This document shows positions 10,056-20,856 of a stretch of DNA of 56,661 bases, piece by piece. How positions within the stretch are numbered: the stretch's first letter is position 1; each line of letters opens with the position of its first letter. Origin of the DNA: Methyloprofundus sp. GTDB taxonomy: Bacteria; Pseudomonadota; Gammaproteobacteria; Methylococcales; Methylomonadaceae. Below the pieces are notes generated by a model. It was not told the DNA's origin. It ran no database searches and saw only the letters and a list, made by a program, of their open reading frames with translations. The stretch lies in NCBI GenBank assembly GCA_012960135.1, contig DUBW01000046.1, forward strand, positions 40,197 to 96,857, read 5' to 3'. The position numbers were made by a program, and so were the translations under genes.

Positions 10056-12124
10056 TAGCTTTGTAACCTGGATATATCCGCAATTTGCAGAAATAACCTG
10101 GATAACTTGGTGAGCAAAGCCAAGCGATTCGCGCGCAGGTCTAAATCATCACACATTACCATGACATCATCAAAAAAGGTATCAACCTCCGCGCGTAATC
10201 CCGCAAGGCGATTTAATGCCGCTTGATAGTCTTTTGACGCTAATAATGGCGCCACATCTTTTTCGGCTTGTTCGGCTGAAGCTAATAGTGCAATTTCAGC
10301 CGCTTCGGCTAATTTCCCAACCGACTCAGCAGGCTTGTTATCTGATTTTCTCAGAATATTGCTGATTCTCTTATTAGCTGCAGCCAGACTTTCCGCTTCT
10401 GCTAACCCTCTAAAATTCTGCACTGCCTGTAAGCGACGCATAAAATCATACGGCTCCGTAGGTAAGACCGCAACAACGGCTTCAAATTCATCCGCTGTAA
10501 AGCCTTGATCTAGACAGTAACCTTTTAGACGCTCAAAAATAAAGGGGATCACTAAGCCGCGTGTTTTTCCTAAATCGAACTCATGTGTAAATTGCGTAAG
10601 CGCAAAATCAACACATTCGATTAAGTGGATTTCCAGTTTATTTTCTATAATGGTTCTCAATGCGCCTAAAGCTGAACGCCTTAGTGCATAAGGGTCTTTA
10701 TCACCACTTGGTATTAAGCCGGCACTAAAAATACCAGTGAGCGTATCGATTTTTTCTGCAATGGATAGAATTTGCCCTGTCGCGCTACTAGCCGTGGGAC
10801 TGCCCGAGCCTTTAGGGTAATACTGCTCCTCTATTGCCTGAGCCACTTCGACAGATTCGCCATCAGCCAGGGCATAATAGCGCCCCATTAAACCTTGTAG
10901 GCTTCCGAACTCTTCAACCATATTGGTAACTAGGTCGGTTTTTGCTAGCTTAGCCGCGCGCCTTACCTGGTCAGCGTCAGTATCTATGCTATTGGCAATA
11001 AACTCGGCAAGGTTTTCTACCCGCTGAGATTTATCTGCCAGACTACCTAATTTCTTCTGGAAGATAATACTGCCTAGCTGCTCAACTCGTTCTTCCAGTC
11101 GTAATTTACGATCTTGGTCCCAGAAAAATTCCGCATCAGCCAGACGAGGCATAACCACTCGCTCATTACCTTTCTGGATAGACTCAGGGTTTTTGCTCTC
11201 AATATTACTAAAGGTAATAAAGTGCGCCAACAAATCACCCCGGGCATTTTTAACCGGAAAATATTTCTGATTAATTTGCATGGTGGTAATCAATACTTCG
11301 TCGGGTAATGCCAGATAGCGGGTATCGAAAGTTCCGGTAATGGGGACCGGGAATTCATTCAGCGCAGCAATTTCTTCTAATAAATCTTCTTCTATATGCG
11401 CAATACCTTCAACCGCTGATGCAGCGCTATTAGCAGCATCACGAATTAGTTGCATACGCTGATTAAAGTCTGCGATGACTTTACCCTGCTCAAGTAAGAT
11501 GTTTTCATATCTCAAAGGCGCGTCAATAGTAATCGCCTCAGGCGCATGAAAGCGATGCCCATAAGTGGTGTTGCTAGTGCTTAAACCTAAAATTTCAGTA
11601 TTAATGATGTCCTGACCATACAGCAACACAGCCCAATGCACTGGGCGTACAAATTCAATATTAGATGAGCCCCAGCGCATACGTTTGGCGATAGGTAGCT
11701 GGCTAATGCTTTTGCTAATAATCTCCGGGATTAAAGCGACACTAGCTTGACCTTTTACCTTTTGGGTAAAGCTCAGCCATTCTCCCTTATCAGTTTTTAC
11801 CGTGCTTAATTGCTCTACAGTTGTACCGCAGCTTTTAGCAAAGCCCAAAGAGGCTTTACTTGGCTCACCTTCTGCATTAAAAGCGGCTTGCAAAGCCGGG
11901 CCGCGTTTTTCAATGCGTTTATCTGCTTGCGAGCTGACCAGATCTTTAATTAATACCGCAAGACGGCGCGGTGTTGCATAGGCAATAGATTCACCAAAGC
12001 TTAAATCCGCCTGAGTAAGTCCTTGCTGAATATTTTTCAACAAGGCATCACTAAGCTTGCGTAATGATGCAGGCGGCAATTCTTCACAGCCTAGTTCAAA
12101 TAGCAAGTCCTGAGTATCGCTCAT
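10055..12124 (-). CDS. glyS: Glycine-tRNA ligase beta subunit
   Basis: This is the 689-residue large subunit of the tetrameric alpha2-beta2 bacterial glycyl-tRNA synthetase, which carries the tRNA-binding domains. It opens with the family motif [12 protein letters not shown] and contains KRMRWG near residue 149, RPVHWAVLL near residue 161 and the [11 protein letters not shown] segment near residue 425. The length matches the family. It overlaps glyQ by four bases (ATGA) and gmhB by one base. Confidence 0.97.
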   Translation of the reverse strand: MSDTQDLLFELGCEELPPASLRKLSDALLKNIQQGLTQADLSFGESIAYATPRRLAVLIKDLVSSQADKRIEKRGPALQAAFNAEGEPSKASLGFAKSCGTTVEQLSTVKTDKGEWLSFTQKVKGQASVALIPEIISKSISQLPIAKRMRWGSSNIEFVRPVHWAVLLYGQDIINTEILGLSTSNTTYGHRFHAPEAITIDAPLRYENILLEQGKVIADFNQRMQLIRDAANSAASAVEGIAHIEEDLLEEIAALNEFPVPITGTFDTRYLALPDEVLITTMQINQKYFPVKNARGDLLAHFITFSNIESKNPESIQKGNERVVMPRLADAEFFWDQDRKLRLEERVEQLGSIIFQKKLGSLADKSQRVENLAEFIANSIDTDADQVRRAAKLAKTDLVTNMVEEFGSLQGLMGRYYALADGESVEVAQAIEEQYYPKGSGSPTASSATGQILSIAEKIDTLTGIFSAGLIPSGDKDPYALRRSALGALRTIIENKLEIHLIECVDFALTQFTHEFDLGKTRGLVIPFIFERLKGYCLDQGFTADEFEAVVAVLPTEPYDFMRRLQAVQNFRGLAEAESLAAANKRISNILRKSDNKPAESVGKLAEAAEIALLASAEQAEKDVAPLLASKDYQAALNRLAGLRAEVDTFFDDVMVMCDDLDLRANRLALLTKLSRLFLQIADISRLQS

Positions 12125-13041
12125 GCTGCTTCCCCAGATTCTTTTACCATAGGAAAACCAAGCGCTTCACGACGCGCATAATACGTCTCGGCAACGGCTT
12201 TAGACATATTTCTCACTCTTAGAATATAACGCTGGCGCTCGGTGACAGAAATAGCATGGCGAGCATCGAGTAAATTAAAGGTATGCGATGCTTTTAAAAC
12301 CATTTCATAAGCCGGTAGTGGCAGGCCTTGTTCTATCAATTTCGCTGATTCGGCTTCGTAGGTGTCAAAACAGATGAATAGAAAGTCTACTTTGGCATGA
12401 TCAAAGTTATATTCTGACATTTCCACTTCATTCTGATGAAACACATCACCATAAGTAACGATACCTTTCGGCCCTTTAGACCAGACCAGGTCATACACGC
12501 TTTTCACGCCTTGTATGTACATGGCGATACGTTCAAGACCGTAGGTTAACTCACCAGTAACAGGGCGGCATTCCAGGCCACCCACTTGTTGAAAATAAGT
12601 AAATTGCGAAACTTCCATGCCATTAAGCCAGACTTCCCAACCTAAACCCCATGCCCCCAGAGTTGGAGATTCCCAGTTGTCTTCGACAAAGCGCACATCA
12701 TGCTCCAGTAGGTCTAGACCAAGATGACGCAAAGAACCTAGATATAATTCCTGTATATCATCGGGTGAAGGCTTTAATACTACCTGGAATTGATAGTAAT
12801 GCTGCAAGCGATTTGGGTTTTCACCGTAACGACCATCAGTAGGGCGGCGTGAAGGTTGTACATAAGCGGCATTCCATGGCTCCGGGCCAATTGCGCGGAG
12901 AAAAGTGGCGGGATGAAATGTCCCGGCACCTACTTCTAAGTCAAGCGGTTGCAATAAAATACAGCCCTGCTCTGACCAATAGTTTTGTAATGCAAGGATA
13001 AGTCCTTGAAATGTGGATAAATCGTTATTTAGACTAGTCAC
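12121..13041 (-). CDS. glyQ: Glycine-tRNA ligase alpha subunit
   Basis: This is the catalytic alpha subunit. The sequence is nearly canonical from [15 protein letters not shown] through [19 protein letters not shown] and [19 protein letters not shown]. No ATG lies at the expected N-terminus. I chose the GTG at 13041, which gives 306 residues, close to the usual length; a TTG at 13077 would add a hydrophobic 12-residue leader not typical of GlyQ. No good ribosome-binding site is visible for either. It is the first gene of the glyQ-glyS-gmhB-plsC operon. Confidence 0.95.
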   Translation of the reverse strand: MTSLNNDLSTFQGLILALQNYWSEQGCILLQPLDLEVGAGTFHPATFLRAIGPEPWNAAYVQPSRRPTDGRYGENPNRLQHYYQFQVVLKPSPDDIQELYLGSLRHLGLDLLEHDVRFVEDNWESPTLGAWGLGWEVWLNGMEVSQFTYFQQVGGLECRPVTGELTYGLERIAMYIQGVKSVYDLVWSKGPKGIVTYGDVFHQNEVEMSEYNFDHAKVDFLFICFDTYEAESAKLIEQGLPLPAYEMVLKASHTFNLLDARHAISVTERQRYILRVRNMSKAVAETYYARREALGFPMVKESGEAA

Positions 13042-13194
13042 GATAAGGGGATATATAAAAGCTAAAAATTTTTTCAATTATAGCTTAAAAAACGCTTGCT
13101 GGCTTGGCTATGTTATTTTTGCTTTACAGGTAGTCTTTAAACCGAAATAAAACGACTTGAATTCGAGTAAAAAACAAGCGAGGTTCGGAGGTTT

Positions 13195-13827
13195 TTATGT
13201 GGTTGATCGCTGTTTCACTAAGGCTGCTACAGCTTTTCTATTTTTTATATAGTTTTGTAAGCGGAAACCAAGCAGAACAAACATAATGCTCGCATAAATC
13301 AACGGCTCGCCAATGTCTGATTTTACTAACCAAAGGTAATGAATAACGGCACTAATCCCCGCGACATAAACCAGCTTATGTAATTGTACCCAACGTTTTC
13401 CCAAGCGCTTTTGCATAGCCTTTGTCGATGTAATTGCCAAGGCAATCAGCAGTAAATAGGTAAAAAGTCCAACAAGAATATAAGGACTCTTAGGCACTTC
13501 ATCGACAAACTCTTCCCAGGATAATGACAAATCAAGCACGATATAAACCAGAAAATGTGAGCTGGCATAAAAAAAGGTAAACAAGCCCATCATGCGGCGA
13601 AAACGTAACGGCCAGCTTTGCTTTGTTAATCTCTTTAAAGGCTTTAGTGCCAGTCCTATGCATAGAAAGCGCAATGCCCAATCGCCCAAATTAAAATGTA
13701 GGGCTTGTATAGGGTTTGCACCTAGTTGATCTTGAATAGTGTCATTAATAAGTAGTAGAAAAGGGCTCAGACATAGAAAAAAAATAATGATTTTAATAAA
13801 TGACCAGCCCCTTTTTGAGATGTACAT
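13195..13827 (-). CDS. msrQ: Heme-binding membrane subunit of the MsrPQ methionine sulfoxide repair system
   Basis: MsrQ (YedZ) is an inner-membrane b-type cytochrome that passes electrons from the quinone pool or flavin reductase to MsrP. The 210 residues contain about six membrane helices with conserved histidines (ALHFNLGDWALR, FYASSHFLVYIVLD, WVQLHKLVYVAG, VIHYLW). The ATG overlaps the msrP stop by one base (TAATG). It is the second gene of an msrPQ operon. Confidence 0.93.
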   Translation of the reverse strand: MYISKRGWSFIKIIIFFLCLSPFLLLINDTIQDQLGANPIQALHFNLGDWALRFLCIGLALKPLKRLTKQSWPLRFRRMMGLFTFFYASSHFLVYIVLDLSLSWEEFVDEVPKSPYILVGLFTYLLLIALAITSTKAMQKRLGKRWVQLHKLVYVAGISAVIHYLWLVKSDIGEPLIYASIMFVLLGFRLQNYIKNRKAVAALVKQRSTT

Positions 13828-14771
13828 TAGTACTGTTTGGCTAGATTCATTCCTTTATAAAGTGAGGCAACCTGCTCTCCATAGCCATTAAACATTTCTG
13901 TTTTACGCTTTGGGGTAAAGATGCTGGCCCCTAAAATACGCTCTCTGCTTTGACTCCAGCGTGGGTGAGCAACCTCAGGGTTTACATTGGCATAAAAGCC
14001 ATATTCACTTGGCCCCATTTTGCTCCATGCCGTGGCAGGCATGGTTTCTGTAAAGCGAATTTTTACGATGGCTTTAATACTTTTAAAGCCGTATTTCCAC
14101 GGCACGACTAAACGCAAGGGTGCGCCGTTCTGATTTGGTAGCGTCTCGTCATACATGCCTGTTGCTAAAAATGCTAACGGGTTCATGGCCTCATCAATTC
14201 TTAGGCCCTCCACATAGGGCCAGGCCAGTACATTGGTTTTCTGACCGATCATGACCTTAGGGTCATAAAGCGTGGTGAATTCAACAAATTTCGCTTTCGA
14301 TGTAGGCTTAAATTGCTTTAGCATAGTACCTAATGGGAATCCTATCCAGGGTACGACCATCGCCCAGGCTTCTACGCATCGAAAACGATAAATTCGCTCT
14401 TCCAGTGGATTATTCTTTAATATATCTTCTAAATTAAAAACACCGATTTTTTCAGCTTCACCCTCAACTGCTATACTCCAGGGACTGGTTTGCAGGTTTT
14501 TAGCTAAAACAGTCGAACTTTTCTTATCTGTACTAAATTCATAATAATTGGTGTAATTTGCGACATCTTCATAGTCGGTGGGTTGCAAAGCACCTGAATA
14601 AGGGCCTACTGGTACTTGGGCATATTTTTTGACCTGGGCACGGGCTGATGCCGGCAGCAATGCTGCTACAGATATTCCTGCGGCAGCTTTTATTAGCTTG
14701 CGTCTGTTGAGAAAAATAGCTTCGCTGGTGATTTCACTGCTGAGAATAGATGTCCTTTCCTTAATTAACAT
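13827..14771 (-). CDS. msrP: Periplasmic methionine sulfoxide reductase catalytic subunit
   Basis: MsrP (YedY) is a Tat-exported molybdopterin enzyme that reduces methionine sulfoxide in periplasmic proteins. The Tat signal has the twin-arginine NRRKLIKAAAG followed by a hydrophobic stretch ending in SARAQ. The molybdenum-ligating cysteine lies in YRFRCVEAWAMVVPW near residue 132, and the PWKYGFKSIKAI segment is near residue 225. The 314-residue length is usual. It is immediately followed by msrQ. Because pMMO and copper chemistry in the periplasm create oxidants, its presence is unsurprising. Confidence 0.94.
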   Translation of the reverse strand: MLIKERTSILSSEITSEAIFLNRRKLIKAAAGISVAALLPASARAQVKKYAQVPVGPYSGALQPTDYEDVANYTNYYEFSTDKKSSTVLAKNLQTSPWSIAVEGEAEKIGVFNLEDILKNNPLEERIYRFRCVEAWAMVVPWIGFPLGTMLKQFKPTSKAKFVEFTTLYDPKVMIGQKTNVLAWPYVEGLRIDEAMNPLAFLATGMYDETLPNQNGAPLRLVVPWKYGFKSIKAIVKIRFTETMPATAWSKMGPSEYGFYANVNPEVAHPRWSQSRERILGASIFTPKRKTEMFNGYGEQVASLYKGMNLAKQY

Positions 14772-14897
14772 AACGCTTACACCTTTATTTTTTGCCTAAA
14801 ATGCTGATTAAATATAGCTGGCTATCATTGTAAAAACAACCAGAAAGCTACTAATAGCACGCTCCCCAGCATCATAAAAGATATTAATATATGAGGC

Positions 14898-15674
14898 TTA
14901 AGAAAGCGGGTAATCGTAGTCTATGATTAATGGCGCATGATCCGAAAAACGCTCATCCTTATAAATAGTGGCGGACTGAACCTTTTCTTGTAAACGCTCA
15001 CTAATCACTTGGTAGTCAATGCGCCAACCCACGTTTTTTGCCCACGCCTGGCCGCGATTTGACCACCAAGTATATTGATCGGCTTCTTGATTTACCACTC
15101 TAAAACCATCAACCCAGGACTCTTGTTCAAATAACTGATCTAACCAAGCGCGTTCCTCAGGTAAAAACCCAGAATTTTTCTGATTGGCTTTCCAGTTTTT
15201 TAAATCAATTTCTTTATGCGCTATATTCCAGTCACCACAAATGATATAGTCACGCTTACTGTTGGCATTTTCTTGTAAAATGGGCATATAGCGATCCATG
15301 ACTGTATATTTAAAGGCCTGACGCTCTTCTTTAGACGAGCCCGAGGGCAAATAGAGCGAGATAACACTAAGCTTGCCTAGCTGCACCTCTAAATAGCGCC
15401 CTTCGCTATCTATATCATCAAAGCCCATGCCGACTATCACTTTATCCGGCTTGTGTTTACTATATATCGCCACCCCACTATAGCCTTTTTTTTCTGCACT
15501 GTGATAGTAACAGTGATATCCAGCCGGTCGAAATGCATCGGCTGTCAGTTGCTCGGGCTGCGCTTTTGTTTCCTGTATGCAGACTACGTCCGCCTCTTGC
15601 TGCGCTAGCCAAGGGAAGAAACCTTTGCGCTCGGCAGCACGAATGCCATTTGTGTTTACGGTAATAATTCGCAT
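14898..15674 (-). CDS. xthA: Exodeoxyribonuclease III
   Basis: A 258-residue AP endonuclease/3'-exonuclease of base excision repair. The N-terminal ITVNTNGIRAAERKGFFPWL, the metal-binding glutamate in CIQETKAQ, the GDWNIAH motif near residue 147 and the catalytic FSDHAPLIIDYD at the C-terminus are all present. It is a single gene, divergent from rpmE. An ExoA-like assignment within the same family is possible. Confidence 0.94.
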   Translation of the reverse strand: MRIITVNTNGIRAAERKGFFPWLAQQEADVVCIQETKAQPEQLTADAFRPAGYHCYYHSAEKKGYSGVAIYSKHKPDKVIVGMGFDDIDSEGRYLEVQLGKLSVISLYLPSGSSKEERQAFKYTVMDRYMPILQENANSKRDYIICGDWNIAHKEIDLKNWKANQKNSGFLPEERAWLDQLFEQESWVDGFRVVNQEADQYTWWSNRGQAWAKNVGWRIDYQVISERLQEKVQSATIYKDERFSDHAPLIIDYDYPLS

Positions 15675-15773
15675 ACTTTATGATAGTAACTTGCAGTTAT
15701 TCAAAGAAAGCAGTATTATACTCTGTTCAAAAATGTATGTTAGTCGATTTTTTAGACGTATAAAGGTCATTAG

Positions 15774-15974
15774 ATGAAACCAGAAATTCACCCAGAATAT
15801 AAACAAATAACCGTGACTTGCGGTTGTGGCAACGAGTTCACTACAGGCTCTGTTTTAGACAAAGATTTGCATATTGAGGTATGCTCATCATGTCATCCGT
15901 TTTATACCGGTAAACAGCGTGTAGTTGATACGGCCGGACGTGTAGATAAATTCCGTAAGCGTTATAGCAAATAA
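15774..15974 (+). CDS. rpmE: 50S ribosomal protein L31 (zinc-binding form)
   Basis: A 66-residue ribosomal protein. It has the opening MKPEIHPEY, the zinc-binding CGCGNE and [12 protein letters not shown] pairs of the C+ form of L31, and the C-terminal [10 protein letters not shown]. It stands 44 bases before the citrate synthase gene on the same strand. Confidence 0.97.
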   Translation: MKPEIHPEYKQITVTCGCGNEFTTGSVLDKDLHIEVCSSCHPFYTGKQRVVDTAGRVDKFRKRYSK

Positions 15975-16018
15975 GCTTTGAGATTACGCTAGTAACTAAT
16001 CAAAGCATAGGAAATATC

Positions 16019-17310
16019 ATGACCGAAGACACATTCACAATCAGAAATAATTCTACTAAAGAACAAGCTGACTTCCCTTTACTAAAAGGAACTGTGGGTA
16101 CGCCCGTTGTTGATGTGAGTACGTTAAATAAGCAAATGGGCTTATTTACTTACGATCCTGGTTTTATGTCAACGGCAAGCTGCAAGAGCGCTATCACCTA
16201 CATTGATGGTGAAAAGGGCATCTTGCTCTATAGAGGTTACCCTATAGATCAGTTAGCTGAGAAATGCTCCTTTCTTGAAGTCGCCTACTTGTTAATGAAT
16301 GGCGAACTGGGAAACCAGCAAGAACAGTCAGAGTTTGAGCACGAGATCGGTCAGCATGCCATGCTACATGAGGCAATGCGTGGTTTTATCGATGGCTTTC
16401 ATTATGATGCGCATCCGATGGCAATGATGGTTGGTATTGTGGGCTCACTGTCTGCTTTTTATCATAGTGAATTAAACATGAATGACCCCGACCATCGCCG
16501 AATTTCTGCGATGCGTATGTTAGCTAAGATGCCTGTTATTGCGGCTGCATGCTATCGACATTCAATCGGCTTTCCTCATGTTTATCCACGTGCCGATCTC
16601 AGCTATTGTGAAAACTTTCTGAATATGATGTTTTCACGACCTGCGCAGAGAAATATATAGATAAAGACAACTATATAGATCCTATTGCTGTCAAAGCCCT
16701 GAACTTACTGTTTATCCTGCATGCTGATCATGAGCAAAATGCCAGCACTTCGACGGTACGCCTGGCAAGCAGCACGGGTGCAAACCCTTATGCCTGTATC
16801 GCTGCGGGAATCGGTGCGCTTTGGGGCCCCGCCCATGGTGGTGCTAACGAAGCAGTTTTAAGCATGCTGGAAGAGATAGGCTCTGTGGACAGAATTCCTG
16901 AATTTATAGCTAAGGCCAAAGATAAAAACGATCCGTTCCGTTTAATGGGATTTGGCCACAGAGTTTATAAAAACTTTGACCCTAGAGCAACAATTATTCG
17001 TAAAGCCTGCTATGAAGTACTAGAAAGCACTTCTGATCAAAATCCTTTGTTTGAGCTATCCTTAGCACTCGAAGAATATGCATTGAAAGATGAATATTTT
17101 ATCGAGAGAAAATTATATCCTAATGTGGATTTTTATTCCGGGATTATCTATAAAGCCTTAAATATTCCTGTTGATATGTTTACAGTGATGTTTACTATCG
17201 CTCGTACCGCCGGCTGGGTTTCTCACTGGCTGGAAATGATGGCAGAGCCGGGGCAACGAATCGGACGGCCTAGGCAGGTTTATACCGGTAAAGATATACG
17301 TAACGTCTAG
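16019..17310 (+). pseudogene. gltA: Citrate synthase, interrupted by a frameshift near 16645
   Basis: Citrate synthase condenses acetyl-CoA and oxaloacetate. The reading frame from 16019 runs through the family N-terminus (KGTVGTPVVDV, GEKGILLYRGYPIDQLAE) and stops at 16660. The second half is open in another frame from about 16645 and contains [36 protein letters not shown] and the C-terminal GRPRQVYTG. Joining the frames inside the GCGC run at 16643-16646 (two extra bases or one missing) restores a protein of about 430 residues. Nothing else is damaged, so it is either a very recent mutation or a sequencing error. Confidence 0.88.
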
Positions 17311-17336
17311 TATTTATTCAATTTCGTACCACTAAG

Positions 17337-17361
17337 AAAACAGCTGCATGGCTGTTTTTTT
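17337..17361 (+). terminator. Rho-independent terminator after gltA
   Basis: The stem AAAACAGC (17337-17344) pairs with GCTGTTTT (17351-17358) around a six-base loop and runs on into further T. It lies 27 bases after the gltA stop. The A-run on the left arm may also let it serve the opposite-strand mrcA. Confidence 0.8.
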
Positions 17362-17376
17362 ATGCCTAAAGAAAAC

Positions 17377-19707
17377 TTAGAATAGTGTTTCAGGAACCTC
17401 ATCTTCAGTAGTATTTTTCTCTCCAATCAACTCACTTTCCAATTCTATTAGCGGGGCGTATTGAGTTGGAACAGATTCATCACTAAAATACTCCCAGATT
17501 CCTGTAAGCGACTCTTCTCTCGCCAATAGTCCTGTTTCTGGGTCAATAAGCACCTTGCTGATACCCTCCGGCATTATTGGCTCCCGCTCTACTTTACCCT
17601 TGAGTGCGTAACGCATAAAATCAATCCACATGGGCAAGGCTGCTTTACCCCCTGTTTCCCAGCGACCAAGACTGCTGGAGTTATCTTTCCCTACCCAGGC
17701 TACGCCCACTATATCTGGTGTAAAGCCGTTGAACCAGGCATCTTTTTGATCATTAGTGGTTCCTGTCTTTCCAGCTAAATCATTACGCTGTAATGATTTA
17801 GCCTTAACCGCTGTGCCGCGCCGCACAACATCTTGTAAAAGCGAGTTTATTAAAAAATTTGTTTGCGGTGAAATAATTCTGGGTGCGGCGTTGCTTGCAC
17901 ATACCGAGCATGCAGCAAGTGGCTCTGCCTGAAATAAAACTTCACCAGTACTCGCTTCAATACGATCTATATAGTAAGGGTTAATTAAATAACCACCGTT
18001 GGCAAATACTGCATACATGCGCGCCATTTGCAGAGGAGAAGCCTGCCCGCTACCTAACGCCAGAGATAGCTTTGCTGGCAGCTGCTCCGGCAAGAAACCA
18101 AAACGAATTGCGGTATCGGTAACAGTCGCTATCCCGATAGCCCTGGTCAAACGTATTGCAATTAAATTACGAGACTTGCGTAATGCCGTCCGAATACTGG
18201 TCGGGCCGTAAAATTTGTGGCTATAATTTTCAGGCCGCCACGCACTTTCTTCTATCGAATTGTTAGCGCTGACAATAGGCGCATCGTTAATCATACTGGC
18301 TGCTGTATAGCCAGCCTCAAGTGCGCTTGTATATATAATTGGCTTGAAGCCAGAACCAGGCTGACGCATTGCCTGTGTGGCGCGATTGTATTTATTATTG
18401 AAATAGGCGTAACCACCTGACAACGCTAAAACAGCACCTGTTTTAGGATCAAGGGCAACAAAAGCACCTTCTGCTTCAGGAACCTGAGCAAGTCGCCATT
18501 TTTTATTGGCCTGCCTGACCCGAATCGTATCGTGCAAATCGATAATATCCAGGTATGAATTAACGCGCCTTGTTTGCTGGGTGTCAGCATTATATACCGT
18601 ACTCCAGGGACTATCTTTCCATAATAATTTGATTTCAGTTCCGTCTTTGAGTTCAGCAGTAAGTTGCTGTTCAACAATTTGAGTAACTTGAGCAGGAAAT
18701 GTTGAGCCTGTGTTATGGCTCGATTTTAAGGGAAGTTTTTGCTGCTGACTAGTTCGATAACTATGCCGTTCATCAAACTGATGAAGGTTCGCACGCATTG
18801 CGCTTACCGCGACACTTTGCAAGTCAGCATGCAGCGTAGTATAAACCTTCAGGCCAGCCGTGTACGCCTGATCTTCACCATAAAGCCTGACAATATCATT
18901 GCGTACCATTTCCGCAATGAAGGGCGCATACAACTCTCTCTGAGCGGCATAGCGGCGGGCAGTAATAGGTGATTCAATCGCAGTATTGTAGTCTTGCTGG
19001 CTTATATAGCGTAGATCTAACATGCGCCTTAATACATAATTGCGACGCAGTAACGCACGTTCAGGATTGGATATAGGATTGTAACTTGACGGGGCTTTGG
19101 GCAATCCAGCTATCATGCTCAACTCTGCAATTGTCAATTCTGTCAAGGGACGACCGTAATAGATTGCAGACGCCGCTGCTACACCATAAGCTCGCTGCCC
19201 TAGGTAAATTTTATTTAGATATAATTCAAGAATTTCATTTTTACTAAACTCTTGCTCAATCTGCAAAGAGAGAATGATTTCTTTAAGCTTACGGGTGTAG
19301 GTTTTTTTATTGCTGAGCAAGAAATTCCGCGCTACTTGCATAGTTATAGTACTACCGCCCTGTTTTTTTTTGCCCGTTAGCGCCAACTGAATAACCGCAC
19401 GGGCGAGACCCTTGAAGTCAATACCAATATGAGAGAAAAAATTACCATCTTCGGCAGATATAAATGCATTAACAAGCTGCTCAGGTGTATCAGAAATACT
19501 AATGGGAATACGTATTTTTTCGCCAAATTGCTCTATCAATAGCCCATCTCGACTGTAGATATTTAGCGGCTGATGATATTGTATATCTCTTAATACCTTA
19601 ATATCAGGAAGCTCTGAACTGAGTTGCTGGTAAGCAAAATAGCCAATAATTAAGCCTAACATAGAGAAAGTTACGAGTATGGCTGATAACCATTTTATTA
19701 TTCTCAT
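17377..19707 (-). CDS. mrcA: Class A penicillin-binding protein 1A (transglycosylase/transpeptidase)
   Basis: A 776-residue bifunctional peptidoglycan synthase anchored by an N-terminal membrane helix (about residues 5-28). The glycosyltransferase-51 domain shows SAEDGNFFSHIGIDFKG, the GGSTITMQVARNFLL motif and KIYLGQRAYGVAAA. The transpeptidase domain shows the S-x-x-K tetrad in GSGFKP near residue 455, S-x-N in SRNLIA near residue 518 and K-T-G in AGKTGTTND near residue 650. Adjacent to pilM on the opposite side of a long non-coding region, a common gammaproteobacterial neighbourhood for ponA/mrcA. Confidence 0.95.
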   Translation of the reverse strand: MRIIKWLSAILVTFSMLGLIIGYFAYQQLSSELPDIKVLRDIQYHQPLNIYSRDGLLIEQFGEKIRIPISISDTPEQLVNAFISAEDGNFFSHIGIDFKGLARAVIQLALTGKKKQGGSTITMQVARNFLLSNKKTYTRKLKEIILSLQIEQEFSKNEILELYLNKIYLGQRAYGVAAASAIYYGRPLTELTIAELSMIAGLPKAPSSYNPISNPERALLRRNYVLRRMLDLRYISQQDYNTAIESPITARRYAAQRELYAPFIAEMVRNDIVRLYGEDQAYTAGLKVYTTLHADLQSVAVSAMRANLHQFDERHSYRTSQQQKLPLKSSHNTGSTFPAQVTQIVEQQLTAELKDGTEIKLLWKDSPWSTVYNADTQQTRRVNSYLDIIDLHDTIRVRQANKKWRLAQVPEAEGAFVALDPKTGAVLALSGGYAYFNNKYNRATQAMRQPGSGFKPIIYTSALEAGYTAASMINDAPIVSANNSIEESAWRPENYSHKFYGPTSIRTALRKSRNLIAIRLTRAIGIATVTDTAIRFGFLPEQLPAKLSLALGSGQASPLQMARMYAVFANGGYLINPYYIDRIEASTGEVLFQAEPLAACSVCASNAAPRIISPQTNFLINSLLQDVVRRGTAVKAKSLQRNDLAGKTGTTNDQKDAWFNGFTPDIVGVAWVGKDNSSSLGRWETGGKAALPMWIDFMRYALKGKVEREPIMPEGISKVLIDPETGLLAREESLTGIWEYFSDESVPTQYAPLIELESELIGEKNTTEDEVPETLF

Positions 19708-19771
19708 TTACAAGGTATCGATTTTATTGAAAAAGTAAATTTTTAGACTGGGGAGCAAGGATTTAATCCGT

Positions 19772-19879
19772 CTATGTATGCATTAGATGTTGGCGCCTTT
19801 AAATAACGGCGCTTCACTTGTAAGTGCGGATAATTAAAACAAGCACTTACGTAACAACCAACACTTAATGCATACATAG
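19772..19879. repeat. Short inverted-repeat element (MITE-like), copy 1
   Basis: A 108-base element ends in perfect 14-base terminal inverted repeats (CTATGTATGCATTA at 19772-19785 and its complement at 19866-19879), extending imperfectly to 22 bases. Inside is a second stem, GTAAGTGC with GCACTTAC. A related copy, in the opposite orientation, is at 33597-33695. There is no coding capacity of note, and no clear target duplication. Confidence 0.75.
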
Positions 19880-20856
19880 CCTTTAATAATATCCTCATCC
19901 CTAACCCATATTCGTCACTATTAGTGATGTAGCTGTTATAAATCAATTGGTTGGGATTTTAAAAAGTAGCGAGTTGGCTCTACAGATTTTTTTATATAAA
20001 ACGTTGAATTTTTAGAGTATTTTTGTCACGTTTAAATTACACTCAAATAATGATGATTTTTTTGATAAACGTCAATGAATCTATTCAATAACCTGATAAA
20101 AATGGCACTACAAAATTTTCAAAAAACACCCTTGATTTTAAAGAGAATTTTTCGACAAAAAAATTGCATAAAACGAAGAATTAATAGCTTAAAAAGATAA
20201 AAGTGACGAAGATGGGCTAATGTCTTTTGCGCAAACTCTAGTACCTGTGCTGTATTATACTGCTTATACTAAGATGCGTTGTGATAAATCTGCTCTGAGA
20301 CCTATGCCTTACTCTTCCTCGCTAATACCAAATTTACTTTCTAGTCCCTCATTAATTGAAAAGTACCTCTTCTGTCTGAATAAGCCAAAACACTTACCGC
20401 CTTAAACACAGGCATAGAGAAAATCGCACGCAAATTTAAAATCTGTTTATATAAATTAGTCTTACATTACAAACGCTGGATATCTTGGAAACGGCGCTTT
20501 AGCGAAGTGAAGATTTTTAGTCCCTGTTAGCTGTAGGGCCGGGCGTTTTCTCGAAGCATTTTTTGCGCAAAGAAAATGCAAAGCATTCCGACACAGCGTC
20601 AAGCCATTCAGGATTTTTTATGGCAAATGCAGGGTGAAACAGGGCATAGCAGATTTTAATCAGTCACGTTACGCTTTTGCCGCGTTGTGAGCTTTCGCAA
20701 AAGTAGGGACTCCTCGCTTGTTGTATTATTTGTCTCGCTTTGACTATAGTGTAGTATTAAAATATAAAACATGGCTATACTTCTTACTAGATTGGGACAT
20801 GATTGTTTTAGCACGATTACTCCCTGGTGTTATTGAAAAAATAAAAGAGCTTCTAC
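19880..20856. other. Long non-coding region upstream of pilM
   Basis: No convincing gene was found in nearly 1 kb. The left part is AT-rich. The part from about 20500 to 20720 is GC-richer and includes a hairpin near 20555-20579 (GCATTTT pairing with AAAATGC around a TTGCGCAA core). It probably contains the pil promoter near its right end and possibly old repeat sequence. Confidence 0.45.

Noticed and set aside
19743-19946. 67-codon minus-strand frame between mrcA and pilM
   Set aside because: It lies almost wholly inside the MITE-like element and has no ribosome-binding site.
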